Notes: a model not told the origin generated them from the letters alone. A DNA stretch of 64,000 nt from Anthostomella pinea (GCA_963556695.1 CAUWAG010000010.1:5456001-5520000); one strand, 5' to 3'; counted from the stretch's first letter, positions 32,726-44,507 are shown. Program-made: numbers and translations.

Positions 32726-35530
32726 CTAAACGCCGAGACTTTTAACACATGTCCATAGAATGACCGGCACGATGACGTTGTCGTTGCCACCAGTCAGAAC
32801 CGCTTCCGTCAAACTAGATATGCCAGCACAGGTGCCGGCCTTCTGGAGCGTTGCACCCCAGGAATCCGGGTGGCCCGTCGTCGCACGCCATCCGCCGAGT
32901 CGTAACCATATGTGTGCGGCTACGAGGCCTACGAACACGGCCGCCGCAAAAGCGGCACTCCCTTCGAGACTCTTGCCACCTCCCCAGAGCCACTTCCGGT
33001 GTCCGTAACGTCTCCCGATGAGAGACGCCGCAGCATCTCCTAGTCCGACACACACGACGCCCGATACCATGGCGACTTCCCTCGTAGGCACGCCCCAGCC
33101 TTCAAGATAGCCCGTACCAGTCCGTGGGAGGGAACCCAGCGAAAGCCACAACGGAATCGCGCAACCGATGAGGAGAAAAATGTGCGAGATGACGACCGGT
33201 CCCCGCAGATCTCGCCCATCCACGTAAGGGGCCAAGAAGTACGCCAGGGGCTTCGACAGTGGTGGTAGCTGACTTGCCCGCAGGAGGTCGAGAAGGAGGA
33301 AGAGGGCGAGAATGATCGAGAGTGCAAGAGCAACAAAGGTAGGATCGATGTAAGTCGCCGGCAAAAACATGGCAACCATCATGAAGTGGAACACCTTTCG
33401 CCGCGTGTCCACTTCACAAAATGGTGATAGGCGCAAGACTACAATGAGCCCAATGGCGATGACTACGATGCAGTATGCGCTGAGAAGGAGACGGGTGTTC
33501 GCCTCGCCCACAAAGGACACCTGGAGACGTTCGAGCCACCCTGTTGGCGGGTGATCAACTTGCCGATCCACCCATCTTGGGGGAAGGCAGATCCATCGTT
33601 GTAGATTGCAGCTCACAACCTCCCACCGGAACCGCGGCAGGTCTCCGAAGAGATAGCCCAGGGCCCATCCCACTGGCTCGTAACCGTGGAGCGCTTCGTC
33701 CATCACCACCTCCTTGACACCGACGAAAGGGACTGGGGCAAATATCGCGCCCAGGATGCAGGCATAAACGTAGATGGCATAGATCCATTTACGAACAGCC
33801 GCTTGTTTCTGAGTGAGGGAGAAGAATGCCCGGACAGATATGGACGCCGATCTCTTCTTCCGGCCGGACGGCGTGTGAGTATTCGATTTCCGTAAAGGCT
33901 TTGCGGTGCTGGGCAACGTGTGTCGACGTAGTGGCGAGCCGACCGTACCCTCTTTGACGTTGGATCTCAACTCATGGCCCGCGTCTATACCGCAGCTTGA
34001 GCTGCCCTCAAGCCCGGTGGGACCGGCTCCGTCGAGTGTGATGGTCTTGACGAGCAGATGTTCTTTGGAAGCCCTGGCGCCAGCATCGTCACTCTCGTTC
34101 GGGTCGTCAATCGCTTCGCACGAGCTGCAGGAAGAGCTGTCCATAGGCGCATGGAAGAGATCATGCCTTACTCTCCGCCACGACATGACGGACGAGAGAA
34201 AGGTTGAACTTCGCTTTGTCGGACTGGGTGGCCGCTTGAAACGCCACTTGGGCACGCGAGCCAATGCTATACCCCACATGATTGCATGGCTGCATGATAC
34301 GAGGATATCGAACCCTCCGACCCATAGCATCGCCTTCATTATGGAGGCCTGGGGCGATATGGATAGCATGAGAACATCGATGAGCGCAATGGCGAGCAGC
34401 TGCACTTCTGCCGTCAGTAGGCTTGTGGTGGTCAAAGTGCGCAACGCCAGAACGAGGTTGCAGTACAACGGGTATAGAAGCACCGCAGTCTCAGCCGGGA
34501 CTGCTGCTGTCCGTGCAGCAGTCGTTCCCCCATCTGCCCAACCAACAGTAACAGTCCAAGGTACCTTGGAGAGTAGCAGAGGCGCACATGACAGGGCCCA
34601 ATGGAACGAGTTGTAGCCTTGGTCAGAGGATTCTAGAGTAGGTACCAGGGCGGGCGGCAATGAGCAGATGGCAAGGATGATATTGGGTAGAAGCACTGCC
34701 TCGTTGTCAACTGCGATAAGAAACGAGGCAAACAGGGTAATGGCCGGCGGGTAGAAGAGCGGCGCCGGGTCGAAAGATGAGGGTAAAGATAAAGGTATCT
34801 TCCTCGAAGGTGTCCGGTGCCAAAAAGCCCAAGCGCAGAGCCTCAATGGATACAGCAGCACAAGAAGCAACCATATTGCTATGCCGATACCAAGCTCTAG
34901 GTACACATTAGTATGGTCACCAAGGCGGTGCAGAGCGAGAGGCTCACCTTGACTCCATTTGCGCCATACGGGCCGGACTTGAGGGTTTTTCTGAACCAGG
35001 AATCCAAGGACGCCGAGTATCAGTAGCTCAGTAGCTCGCCGAACAAGCTCCCTCCTCCTCCTCCTCCTCGCATTATCTTTAGGGCGTCGGAAGCCCTGGG
35101 TCAAGCTGGTGTCCTTCTTCAACGTATAAGACAGTCTCCGACCTTCCTCCTCCAGGCGTGCTGGGGACGGGAGTGGGGTGGAAGTGCCGGACAAGACTTC
35201 ATTCCGCCCTCGCAAGCCCTTGTGCCATCGTTTCGGGGCGGGCAAGCCCTTGAGAAAGTGTTCGTCGTCTGCCTCGGTGCCGCTATCGCTGCTCGGCGTA
35301 GGCTCTCTCGAGCGGTCGGGAAAGGTGGACGGCGAGAGGTTGGCGTCGAAGCTCTTCTCCCGGCTGGCGGCGTAGCTGTTGACGGAGTCGAGCAGCTCAA
35401 AGTTCTGGCGGTGGTAGGGATGGGGCGATCGCGTGAGGAGTCTCAGGGCGTCCTGCGGGCGCAAGACCGGCTGGCGGGGGTCGTTCGATGCATCCGAATA
35501 TGCGGCAAATGGGTCGAGGTACTCCGGCAT
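32726..35530 (-). CDS. SEC59: dolichol kinase
   Basis: A single exon of 934 residues. Dolichol kinase uses CTP to phosphorylate dolichol in the ER membrane, supplying dolichyl phosphate for N-glycosylation, O-mannosylation and GPI anchors. The C-terminal catalytic part is clear: TRRKVFHF at about 709, multiple helices, then GLGDAAASLIGRRYGHRKW (about 829) and GGGKSLEGS (about 850), the nucleotide-binding segments conserved in yeast Sec59 and animal DOLK. It ends in GGNDNVIVPVILW. The first about 160 residues are hydrophilic and Ser/Pro/Arg-rich, then several transmembrane helices. A basic, Ser-rich loop of about 150 residues lies in the middle. The long N-terminal extension and loop are, as I recall, usual in filamentous fungi, where the protein is longer than in yeast. 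Its 5' end lies about 260 bases from AT-rich block 2. Confidence 0.9.
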   Translation of the reverse strand: MPEYLDPFAAYSDASNDPRQPVLRPQDALRLLTRSPHPYHRQNFELLDSVNSYAASREKSFDANLSPSTFPDRSREPTPSSDSGTEADDEHFLKGLPAPKRWHKGLRGRNEVLSGTSTPLPSPARLEEEGRRLSYTLKKDTSLTQGFRRPKDNARRRRRRELVRRATELLILGVLGFLVQKNPQVRPVWRKWSQGEPLALHRLGDHTNVYLELGIGIAIWLLLVLLYPLRLCAWAFWHRTPSRKIPLSLPSSFDPAPLFYPPAITLFASFLIAVDNEAVLLPNIILAICSLPPALVPTLESSDQGYNSFHWALSCAPLLLSKVPWTVTVGWADGGTTAARTAAVPAETAVLLYPLYCNLVLALRTLTTTSLLTAEVQLLAIALIDVLMLSISPQASIMKAMLWVGGFDILVSCSHAIMWGIALARVPKWRFKRPPSPTKRSSTFLSSVMSWRRVRHDLFHAPMDSSSCSSCEAIDDPNESDDAGARASKEHLLVKTITLDGAGPTGLEGSSSCGIDAGHELRSNVKEGTVGSPLRRHTLPSTAKPLRKSNTHTPSGRKKRSASISVRAFFSLTQKQAAVRKWIYAIYVYACILGAIFAPVPFVGVKEVVMDEALHGYEPVGWALGYLFGDLPRFRWEVVSCNLQRWICLPPRWVDRQVDHPPTGWLERLQVSFVGEANTRLLLSAYCIVVIAIGLIVVLRLSPFCEVDTRRKVFHFMMVAMFLPATYIDPTFVALALSIILALFLLLDLLRASQLPPLSKPLAYFLAPYVDGRDLRGPVVISHIFLLIGCAIPLWLSLGSLPRTGTGYLEGWGVPTREVAMVSGVVCVGLGDAAASLIGRRYGHRKWLWGGGKSLEGSAAFAAAVFVGLVAAHIWLRLGGWRATTGHPDSWGATLQKAGTCAGISSLTEAVLTGGNDNVIVPVILWTCVKSLGV

Positions 35531-38500
35531 ATCGAGACCGGGTGGCCAAACAGCACCTTGGGGGACATGTAATGCTGTTCAGTCCTCGGTCCTCATTTCG
35601 AAGCTTGGGAGGGATTCTTCGGTGTTGCAAAGTTGGGACAATCATGAAGATCTGGTGGAAGAATATCAGCCGCAATTGAGCGATCGGCCCATTAAATTTC
35701 ACATGTGTTAAATCAGTTCACCACGACATGCGCCAGCGTCGTCAGAAGCTGTTCGGCAACGTCAGCACCTACCTGCTAACGGCCTACAATTCTTTTCAAT
35801 TTTTTTACCGTTCGCGGTTAACAGCAACTTATCTCTACTAAAAACACGCCAGATCTATTTCTTTCGACTTACGCATATAAACTAATTATAAGTTATATAT
35901 AAGCCTACTGTTTTATTAGTAAAAAAAGCACTTATTTTAAAGCTAATACTATTAATAAGTGCCTTAAAAAGCCTTTAATTAGTTATTTAAAGCTTAAAAT
36001 TTTCATCCAGCGCTTTATTAACTCTAAGTAGCTTTAAAGCTCGTATAAAACATTTATCATTATTACACTATTGATATAGCTATATTTTAAATAAAATAAC
36101 AACGACAATAATAATAGATTACTATTATAATAGCTATTTAAGCTTTTTTAATATTAAAAAGATATTAATAAAGCTAAACATATATGTAAATTTGATTATC
36201 AATCCGTAATACATTTACAATTTTTTTAATTTAAGTAATAACCGATTTTACTATATATTTTATATAAAAATAAGTATATATAAAACCTTTTATAAGTAGT
36301 TCATTTAGCACGTTAAAATTAATAAAATAAAATAAAAATTCGTTTTTTTATATATCTTAACTTAAGGCTTTTTATATAAATAATAGTAAACCGATTTAAC
36401 GAAGTAATAATAAAATCAATTTATTTTTCTAAATAAAAAATGTTATAATTATACTAACAGAGTATAATATTAAGCTAATCAAAAAAAAACGTATTTAAAA
36501 ATGGTTCTTAAGTATTAAATCTTTATCTTATTTTAATAATGTTATTAATGTTATCTATAACATACATTTCGCTACAAAAAATGGATAAAAATAAAGAGCC
36601 GTAATAAAATAAAGACCACTTTTTATTAACTAACTTATTAATAAAATATAACTTTAATTAAAAGAATTCAGTATGTAATTATTAATTAAAAAGATTAATA
36701 AACAATACCTGGCTTTTCAGCGAATATATCTCGTTGAAAACCCTAGTTATACCTCAAAATAAGTACCTTTTTAAAAAAGTCGGGTTTATTAATAATAAGA
36801 AAGTTTTAATGCCTTATTATAATATGTGGTTTAATTTTTTTAAAAGTACATAAACGAAAGTAAAATAAAAACCTATAATAAAATTACTTAACTTAAAATA
36901 CGGGTAATTAGAAAATGCAATTGAATGTAAAATTAGGAAATAATTTAATAATCGATCTTAATACTTATATTAACGATAAAAACTCAACAAGAAGTTATAA
37001 TAAAAGTACGTAATGGCTTTACAAAGTTTAAAAAGAAAAATAAATAAATTTATTAAGGTTATAATAAACAAATAAGACCTTAATAAAGTATAAAAAGTAT
37101 ATATAAACTATACTAATTCAAAGGGGACTATTATAAATATAGATAATTATTGCTAAATTAAAAAATTTAGCATTAAAGTTAATAAATTCTGATATATTGT
37201 ATAATAGTTTTATAAATTATGAACTTTTACTTTATTATAACTATATAATGTTTGAATACTTACGTTTAAATCGATTTTGATAAGGAACTATTATTGAAAA
37301 TATTTACTTCAGCAATTTTTTAAGATTTCATGTTTATAATAAAATAAATAAATAAAATATTTAAAAACGAGCGATTTTTCTTTAAGAAACGAATAAGATA
37401 TTAACATATCTTTTAATTATTAAACTTATTACTAATTACTTGTAAATTACGTTAATCGAGTACAATTTATTATATTTATTATATTTACGTATAAATCAGA
37501 TTTTAGTTCTACCCTTTTTAAAAATAAACTTGAATTTTTATCGTTATTACCTTTCATATTTAAAGCTGTAAAATCTTTATACTTATTAAAATCTTATTGC
37601 TTGATATTTCTAAATATAAACAAGGTAGCTTTTTAAAGCTATTAATTATTCCGGTTTCTTTTTAAAGTTTTTAATCATTATTAACGAAAAAATCGTATGC
37701 TTTAAGTTAAACGCTGTTAAAAAAGGCTTTTATTATCAATATTTTATAACGCGATTATATATTTTAATATTAATATGATTAACGTAATGTTTTATTAGTA
37801 GTTTAATTAGATAATAAAAAATCTTTTATTTAAAATTAATGTATAACATAATTATTATAATAATAAAGCTTTTATGAATCCATTTATCATTAATCTTTTT
37901 TCTTTACGTAAAGATTGAAAACAAACCTAGTTGTCGTTATTTTTATTTTATGCTTATTATTAACTTAAATATATAACTTTTTAATATCGTTATTTAACTT
38001 ATTTAAATCGACCAAATTGTCGTTAAATTAAATTGACGCTTTGCTTTTACCTTTATAAATCTTATAAAAACTAAATGTTTTTATGTTAATCGCTTTATTA
38101 CTTTTATTTTAAATTTGCTTAGTAAGTTTATGAATCTCGATATCTTTTAAATGAAAACAGTTAACTTTGAAATATACTTCTTATTAGATTATAATCTTAT
38201 AACGTATAATAATAACATAATACATATATGTGAGAATTTTGGTGCCTATTAGGTGTGTGCTGCAGCTGGCAGCAGGCTGAAAGGGGTGAAAGAGACCGAA
38301 ATGGGATGAAAGGTCCATTGTGGTAAGCACTGGCAGGTTTGTTGTCTGCTGTTAGGCAGCCGGGTGTCAAAGGGCCCTTACAGCTGTATTTAGGTAGGAA
38401 TATCTCCTATAGATCCATAACTATGACACCGAACCTGATCCATCCCATCTTGACCCTATCTGAACTCTGAACTTCACAATATATATATTCATATATAAAT

Positions 38501-39523
38501 TAAGTATAATAAGGTTGTTTATAACATTTTTAAAATCTTAATATTAATTAAAGCTATCAACCTTCAATAAATTAAACTAAGCCGTCGCTATACAACGTAG
38601 CTAAATATATTTATTCTTAACCTATTTAATAACCTAATTCAACTTAATGTAAACGTAAGTTATATTCGTAATATTCTCAAAAATACCCTTCCAAAACTAT
38701 TTATTAATATGTAAAATATAATAAAGTATTTTTAAGATCTTTTTAAATATATAAAAATTTTTAAGTAAAGATTTAAGTAGAAATCCTTAATATAGCTAAT
38801 TAAATAAGCTTTTTTTTTCGCTTTTTTCAATTTTTTCTTTATTAATACCTTTTTGAAGACTTTTTAAAGGTAAAAGTTCAGATTTAAATAACTATACTAG
38901 CCTAACTTAATAATAACGTTATTTAATTGATTTAAAGCAATATTTATAATTATTAGCTTTATAACTATGGATTCGAAGAATTTAAATCTTAAAAGTATGT
39001 TAAGGTTGAAAGGTAAAAGTATTAAAAGCGCGTTATTAAAAAATAAGTTTACGATTAAAAACTAATTACTTATAAATTTTTTATACTAAAAAAAAGGTCT
39101 TAAAACATATCAGTCAATATTAAATATAATATTAAATATGATTATAAGTAAGCGTTATTTATAAGAGAGGTTGATTATCTACGTATAAAATATTAACAAT
39201 CTGTGTTTTTATCAATAAATAAATATTGACAAAATCTTTTTTCAGCCTTATTAAAGCTATATTTTAAGATTATTTATATATTGATAGTAATAATATTAAA
39301 TTACGTACCGATTAAACGTATTTAAAATAAAAATATAAAAATGTGATTATAAGTATTTATTTATATATAATGTTAATATTTATAAAACAATTAGCTTTAT
39401 TATTCGAATAGCGCGTATAATATTAAAGATTAAGAGTATAACGATCGTTAGTAAGGCTGCTATTAAAAACGTCGCACTAAGGTTTTTCTAATTTATGAAG
39501 GTAACTCGGGGCATTAGTATAAG
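35531..39523. repeat. AT-rich RIP-like repeat block 2
   Basis: A short normal-GC promoter flank of dolichol kinase (to about 35780) passes into about 3.7 kb of extremely AT-rich DNA, with stops in all frames and no recognisable gene. One GC island, 38229-38478, is a solo LTR. Mutated repeats of unknown identity fill the rest. Confidence 0.85.
38229..38478 (+). mobile_element. solo LTR, family L1
   Basis: A 250-base GC-rich island beginning TGTGAGAATTTTGG and ending GAACTTCACA (TG..CA), with ATATA on both sides (38224-38228 and 38479-38483). It matches the minus-strand element at 16638-16878 along its length. It has CTGTATTTAGG as a possible promoter element. In AT-rich surroundings the ATATA duplication alone is weak evidence; the match to a second copy is the stronger support. 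Confidence 0.7.
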
Positions 39524-39692
39524 TGTTGAATAGGAGCCGGTGATAGACACCGGAAGATCTCCAGTGGGGCAGAGACGCACAGGGCATCTGACCCACCATG
39601 AAGACAGATGATCAATCTCTGTACGCTCAAGAAGAAGAGCCGAAAAACAACAACTGAACCAATAGAATCCATCAACGTCCGTGCATTCAACA
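39524..39692 (+). mobile_element. solo LTR or TRIM-like element with perfect ends
   Basis: 169 bases, beginning TGTTGAATAG and ending GCATTCAACA. The terminal eight bases TGTTGAAT and ATTCAACA are exact inverted repeats. The flanks carry an exact 5-bp duplication ATAAG (39519-39523 and 39693-39697). This is the signature of an LTR insertion, Copia-like in its TGTTG start. No internal coding region is attached. It lies exactly at the right boundary of AT-rich block 2. Confidence 0.8.
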
Positions 39693-39697
39693 ATAAG

Positions 39698-41378
39698 CGT
39701 CAGCTCTACAACTAAACAGCCCCTCAGCCCAGCCCGGGGCCCGAAGGGTGCGTCAATTGTACATGGAATCTAGATATATGTGGGTACTCAGCTAAGTGTA
39801 TGTGGCTGATAGATGTGGCGGCCACGGTGCGTAAGGCAGTCACGTGTTTCAGCTGATACCTGTGCTCATTAATAACATGTGCACAAATTACACATGTTTG
39901 TTCTGTTCACTTGTTATCTTTTTCTTTCTTATCAATCTCGCCCACGGGGAAGTCAAGGACGGGATGTTGCATATTACCACATTGTTCTCACAGTCACGAG
40001 TCAACCGGCCTAGGGATGTCACTGTTCTCAACATCGTCTTCCCATCCTCCGGCCAAACAACCAAGTGGTCAAACGTGATAGCAAATGGCAACACTTGGCC
40101 AGAACTCGGCAGAGAGCTCACCGTGCTGAAACACATCAATGTCTGGGGACGTCCTCGAGTTGTCCCTTGAACTTTCTCTGTTTTTCTGTTTCTCTGCCTG
40201 GTACATGCGCAACACCAGCCTCTGGTACCGTGGAACGTGGTGGGGGGGAGGATCAAAAACCTCGTATTCCACCACGGCCCACGGGCGGACGTCACAGCCT
40301 CACAGACAAGGGCCATATCCCGTCTCGGATCTGCCAATTGGGCAATGGCCATCCGCGACTTGTTGTGACAGCAGGATCGCCACACCATGAGTCCATGACC
40401 ATCAATCAATCATCATCATGACATCCCGGTGTGTGTGACTCCAGCAACCAGATCAAATAATCAATTGCATCTCGAGCCGGATCCTGGTTGCCTGGCTCAT
40501 ATGAGAACCAGCAGGAAGCGATATGGGAATTGCAATTGGGGATTGAATCAAGGATTCAGGAGCCACTGATGACAACCCCCTGCCTTCTTCCAGGTCTAGC
40601 ATGCCGACCCGCTCAAGCTGGAGTGGATTCTCGTGATCACTGACTATCTCAATGCGAGCTGGCGGCCGGCAAGCTGATGATGAATCAGCTGGTGGCTAGT
40701 GGCTGGTGAGTCGTGACTTCAAACTTGTCGAGTTTGGTACGACCTCGAGCTGTCGGTACTGCTGCCATGTCTGCTTGAAAACATCGAAGGCTCCCAGACA
40801 GTCTTTTTGATCGCAACTTTTAGTCTTTTACAAGCACCACGTCCGGCCTTCGCCACCACCCATCCTTGCCATCCTACCGTCTGCTCCAATCGCGGCTCTG
40901 ACATATCGCACTAGCAGCGGCTGCCAAGTTGCCAACCCACGCGATCGGTACGCCAGAGCTCAAAAGACTGCAGCCCAAACTGGGATATACGCTGTTCGCG
41001 GGTCTTCAACTCTTCAAAGCTTCAACGGTTTAGGTCGCGCCGTTCGTATTCAGGGCCCTACTGCACTCACTACCTTAGGGCTGACTGGCTGGGACTCGGT
41101 CTGACGTACCACTGCAAAGGATTTCTGGTCTCTGTTATGATGTAACAACATTATAACTACTAGTCCAGCCATCGCCCGCACCCAACAATTGCCCTTTCAA
41201 GCCCTCGCTGCAGTAGCTTGCGTTAGGGTCCCGGAATTCGGCTCCGTTCAGCTTTTGCCTTATCACCAACGGCTCGCTGTCCGATCCTCGCAGCATGGGA
41301 TCTTCATCTCCTCAAAAGGGCTTGTTGATTGGCATTGGAATAGGCGAAGAACCGGCCACTGTTCATACTGCCCAAAAG
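39698..41378. other. promoter region of mucin-like gene, no other gene supported
   Basis: Normal-GC DNA with short frames on both strands. The largest, 39888-40409 on the minus strand, has no family resemblance or splice support. The stretch from about 41160 to 41378 is probably the leader of the gene at 41379. Confidence 0.45.
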
Positions 41379-42673
41379 ATGCTCTCGTATCGGACCCTTC
41401 TCCTGGCCTTGCTCGTTTGCATTGGCATTATAGCCGGGTATGCAAATGCTTCACACGACGATATTCCTGCTGGAGGCGAGGTTGATACCATCGTGGATCA
41501 GGAGCCCTCAGCATTCTCCCGCTTACTGAGCTCCGCTTCACCTCAAGCACTCCACGGATTTCTGCACAGTCATTTCCCAAGTACCTACAGACATGGCGTT
41601 TACGACTCAGACGACGCAGCACTCGAGGCTGTTCTTGCCGATGACCCCGAATTAGCAAGCTCCATCCTCCAGAAGCGGCAAGCTGGAGGGAACGAAACAA
41701 CGACCTCGGAGACCAGCGCGTCCACAGACACTACTAGCACGCCTACAACCACGACATCCCCAATTGATACTACGAGCACAACGGAGGTTTCCTCTACCGA
41801 GACGCCTACTACGGAAGCCACCACGTCAGTAGATTCAACAACAGTCACGGAAACGACAACAGCTGCTGCGACTACGACCCCAATGATTACGCCCACGACG
41901 CCCACGACGACTACGTCCCCAACGACTGCGTCTCCGACTACCACTACTAGTGATGCTACTACTGCTGCTACTACTGCTACTACTTCTACAGACACTAGTA
42001 CGCAAACGACGACGTCAACCGCACAGCCCGACAGTACGAGTACTACCGGTACGTCTGACGATGCTTCAAGTCCTCTACCGACGGAGACCGCTGCCGCGTC
42101 CACAACTTCTCCATCTCCTACTTCTTCCAGCCCTACTACTGATGTACTCTCTTCCACTACTACATCTACTACATCTACAACTACATATACTCGAGGCAGC
42201 CCTACTACCGATGTACTTTCTTCTACTACTACATCTACTCGGGGTACGTTTCTTAAGAGAAGGTCTTGTCTTGCTACTCAACTCATGTCTTCTATTTTGT
42301 TTTTCGCGCAAAGTGTCTGCCCATCACCTTTGACCGCTCTCTATACAATCGGGCAGTTTTTGTCTTTTCCTGCTGCTGCTACTGTGTTAAGCGTGTACTG
42401 ACTGAATGCCAAGACTCTACACTTTCGACCATCACGACACCTAGTACCAGTCAGATGACATCGACTTTTACGTCAACTCTCCCTGGAGGCGCTGTGACGA
42501 CGATAACCTCGACTAGTGTCATTACCCCCGGTAGTGGTAGTGCGGAGGAAGCGACATCAACGACAAACTCTCCTGGCAGCCTCCAGACGGAGGGACTGGC
42601 TGTTCCAATGGCCCAAAGACGCGTGGTGGAGGTAATCGTCGGAGCATTCATAGGCGGAGTGTTACTGGCCTAG
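41379..42673 (+). CDS. Thr/Ser-rich mucin-like surface or secreted protein
   Basis: Two exons, 41379-42243 and 42414-42673, flank a 170-base intron (donor GTACGT, branch ACTGAC, acceptor CCAAG) and give 374 residues. The start at 41379 makes the signal peptide MLSYRTLLLALLVCIGIIAG the N-terminus; an upstream in-frame ATG at 41295 would add 28 residues before it and is less likely. Residues about 26-105 form a folded-looking domain ending in SILQKRQAGG, a probable Kex2 site. About 250 residues of Thr/Ser with periodic Pro follow, a heavily O-mannosylated stalk. The C-terminus, VPMAQRRVVEVIVGAFIGGV, is a hydrophobic tail that may direct GPI anchoring, though the region before it is basic. A PTTDVLSSTTTST module occurs twice (42130-42239). 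It probably sits in the cell wall or outer membrane face. Confidence 0.7.
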
Positions 42674-43990
42674 GACAGCCGCAGTTACACGGATGACACC
42701 TCGCCGGCCCATCTGGGGGGGTTCATGCTTTGATTCCCTCTCTTTGGCGTTTATGGGATGGAAGCGCAGCATAGAATCGTTCGTCGCCATTGACTACATA
42801 TACGGAACATAATACGGCATTTACTATCCTTCGTACGGAAAAGGCACTCGGCGTGAAGATATGGGCGGCTCGGCGTTCTTGGACATCCGCGGCATGTAAC
42901 GAATTAACGAACTAGAAGGAACATGGTCTATCCGAACCAAATTGCACACAGGATGGGGGCACCGTACTTTTATTTCTAGATCGTGTGTCTTGTGAGGGGA
43001 TATTGGGATATTGATAGTTAATGGCGACGTCGTAACAACCACTCCCGACTGGAGGCATCTCCTACTTAAAACTCGTGTACCAGAGTTGCTTCAAAGGATC
43101 AAGGGGTGTCGCTCAACAACGTAGCCCGTATTAAGACCAACCAAGGTATGGCAGGCGCATCACCCGGCATCCAACAGGACTATGCTCTCCTTGTCATGGC
43201 TTATTCACGGCGACACAGGATTTAGTCCCAGTTCTACGCCCCGGATTCTCAATGGTACCTTCGGTTTGGATGCCTTTACCCCTGACTGTCGAGGTGGTTT
43301 GACCAAGTGTTTGCGGTTACCCTCGAAAGACTTGCAAAATACATAGGCCACTTGCACTAACAATACGCAAATTGCGAAGCAAATCACAGAAAGACCCGAG
43401 AACATGGTAAGAGAGACCTCAACGTAAGGTGACGAGCGTGCTGCATCAATACTGCATTTGCTATGTAGGAGCAAGTATTAGGTATTGCCATCGGAAGGGT
43501 CGTATCACCCAGTAGTCGTATGGCTAGCTCTCCAACCAACAGGTCCAACAGTAGAAATCCCCGTACACAGCTCTGCTGAAGGAGTCGTCGGGGACTGGTG
43601 TGTCTTTCGCTTTGCACTTCAAATCTTAGCCGCACCGCGGTCGAGCAAATAGTTATGGATACTTGCTTGGGTCTGAACTGCAGTCAATGGTGTTGGTTCA
43701 GAGTCCTCATTGCAAGCCAGGGCGAGCGTTTAGCCCATCCCTCTGAACTATTTGGGCTCTTCAAACGGCTCGCCCCTTAGACGTCTAGAGTTGTTGACCT
43801 GCTTTCAGCATCTGCCATGGGTCGTCGTGGGAGATCAAGGAGCAAAGCAGGAGGGCGTCGAGCATAGCCGTGAGCCGATTGCGAGCGTAATAACGCCGCC
43901 TGGAGCGTGATCCATCACAACAGACCGAGCCACTTCATGATCAGCCGTCTGGAGAGTGTTGCTATGCCGGCAGGCAATTGTCGCGTCCAT
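42674..43990. other. intergenic between mucin-like gene and FAM32A homologue
   Basis: No supported gene except a weak small minus-strand frame at 43205-43405. Confidence 0.45.
43205..43405 (-). CDS. possible small membrane protein (weak)
   Basis: A 66-residue frame starting MFSGLSVICFAICVLLVQVA: one strong hydrophobic helix, then a basic tail. It could be a small membrane protein or a chance frame. No neighbour, intron or family supports it. Confidence 0.25.
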   Translation of the reverse strand: MFSGLSVICFAICVLLVQVAYVFCKSFEGNRKHLVKPPRQSGVKASKPKVPLRIRGVELGLNPVSP

Positions 43991-44507
43991 CTATCCAGGG
44001 CCAATCTTGGGCATGTCGTGATGCTCGCTCAACTTGGACAGATAGGTGTTCAGACCCTCGACTCGTTCCTTGTGGGTCTTGCGCAGTTCGGACGATAGTG
44101 TAGGGTCATCGAGCATCTTCAGCATCTGCAGATACGTACACAACCGGTTGTCAGCATAACCCTTCTAGAATATCGAGCAAGTTGGAAGCCGGCCGGGGGG
44201 CCTTGTGTAACTTTACCTTCTTCCGGGCGAACTCGGCATGTCTCCGTTCTGCTTCGGTCTTGTGCTCAACAGTGCCCTCCTCGTCATCGGACTGGTGTCG
44301 CTTGCCGGCGTCTTCTTCGTCGCCGTGGAGACGCTGCGCCTTCTTGTCAAGCTCCTTGGATGTGGTGGGGTCGAGGCCGGTGGACAGGGAGCGTTCGAGG
44401 TTGGAGGACTTTTCCTTGTTCTTCTTCTTCTTGGATTTTTGTACCTTGCCCCCTTTGAGCTTCAGAGCTCCGCCTCCCCCGACGGACGCGTACTCGTCTG
44501 CTGGCAT
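43991..44507 (-). CDS. FAM32A homologue (DUF1754 family)
   Basis: Two exons on the minus strand, 44217-44507 and 43991-44125, flank a 91-base intron (donor GTAAAG, acceptor CTGCAG) and give 141 residues. The start at 44507 gives [20 protein letters not shown], which matches the family's Y..V..G.LKLKG start. A lysine-rich stretch ([10 protein letters not shown]) follows, then [14 protein letters not shown]. The second exon gives the conserved end [40 protein letters not shown] and IGPG, parallel to human FAM32A (KTHKQRVEDFN.HL..L.EHYDIPKV). FAM32A is a small nuclear protein that joins the human spliceosome at the second step of splicing. A similar role here is inferred from homology. The longer upstream frame (from 44594) was rejected because the family start is at 44507. 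Confidence 0.9.

Noticed and set aside
15365..39523. CRISPR array or centromere interpretation of the AT-rich blocks
   Set aside because: No regular spacer-repeat pattern; blocks are interrupted by ordinary genes and mobile elements, which fits dispersed mutated repeats better than a centromere.
39844..40409. Overlapping open frames on both strands
   Set aside because: No splice sites, no motif, and both strands open equally, as expected by chance in GC-rich DNA.
40065..40421. Possible link of transporters and regulator into a biosynthetic cluster
   Set aside because: No polyketide, peptide or terpene synthase, oxidase or methyltransferase lies anywhere in the window, so the sugar transporter, efflux pump and regulator are not called a cluster.
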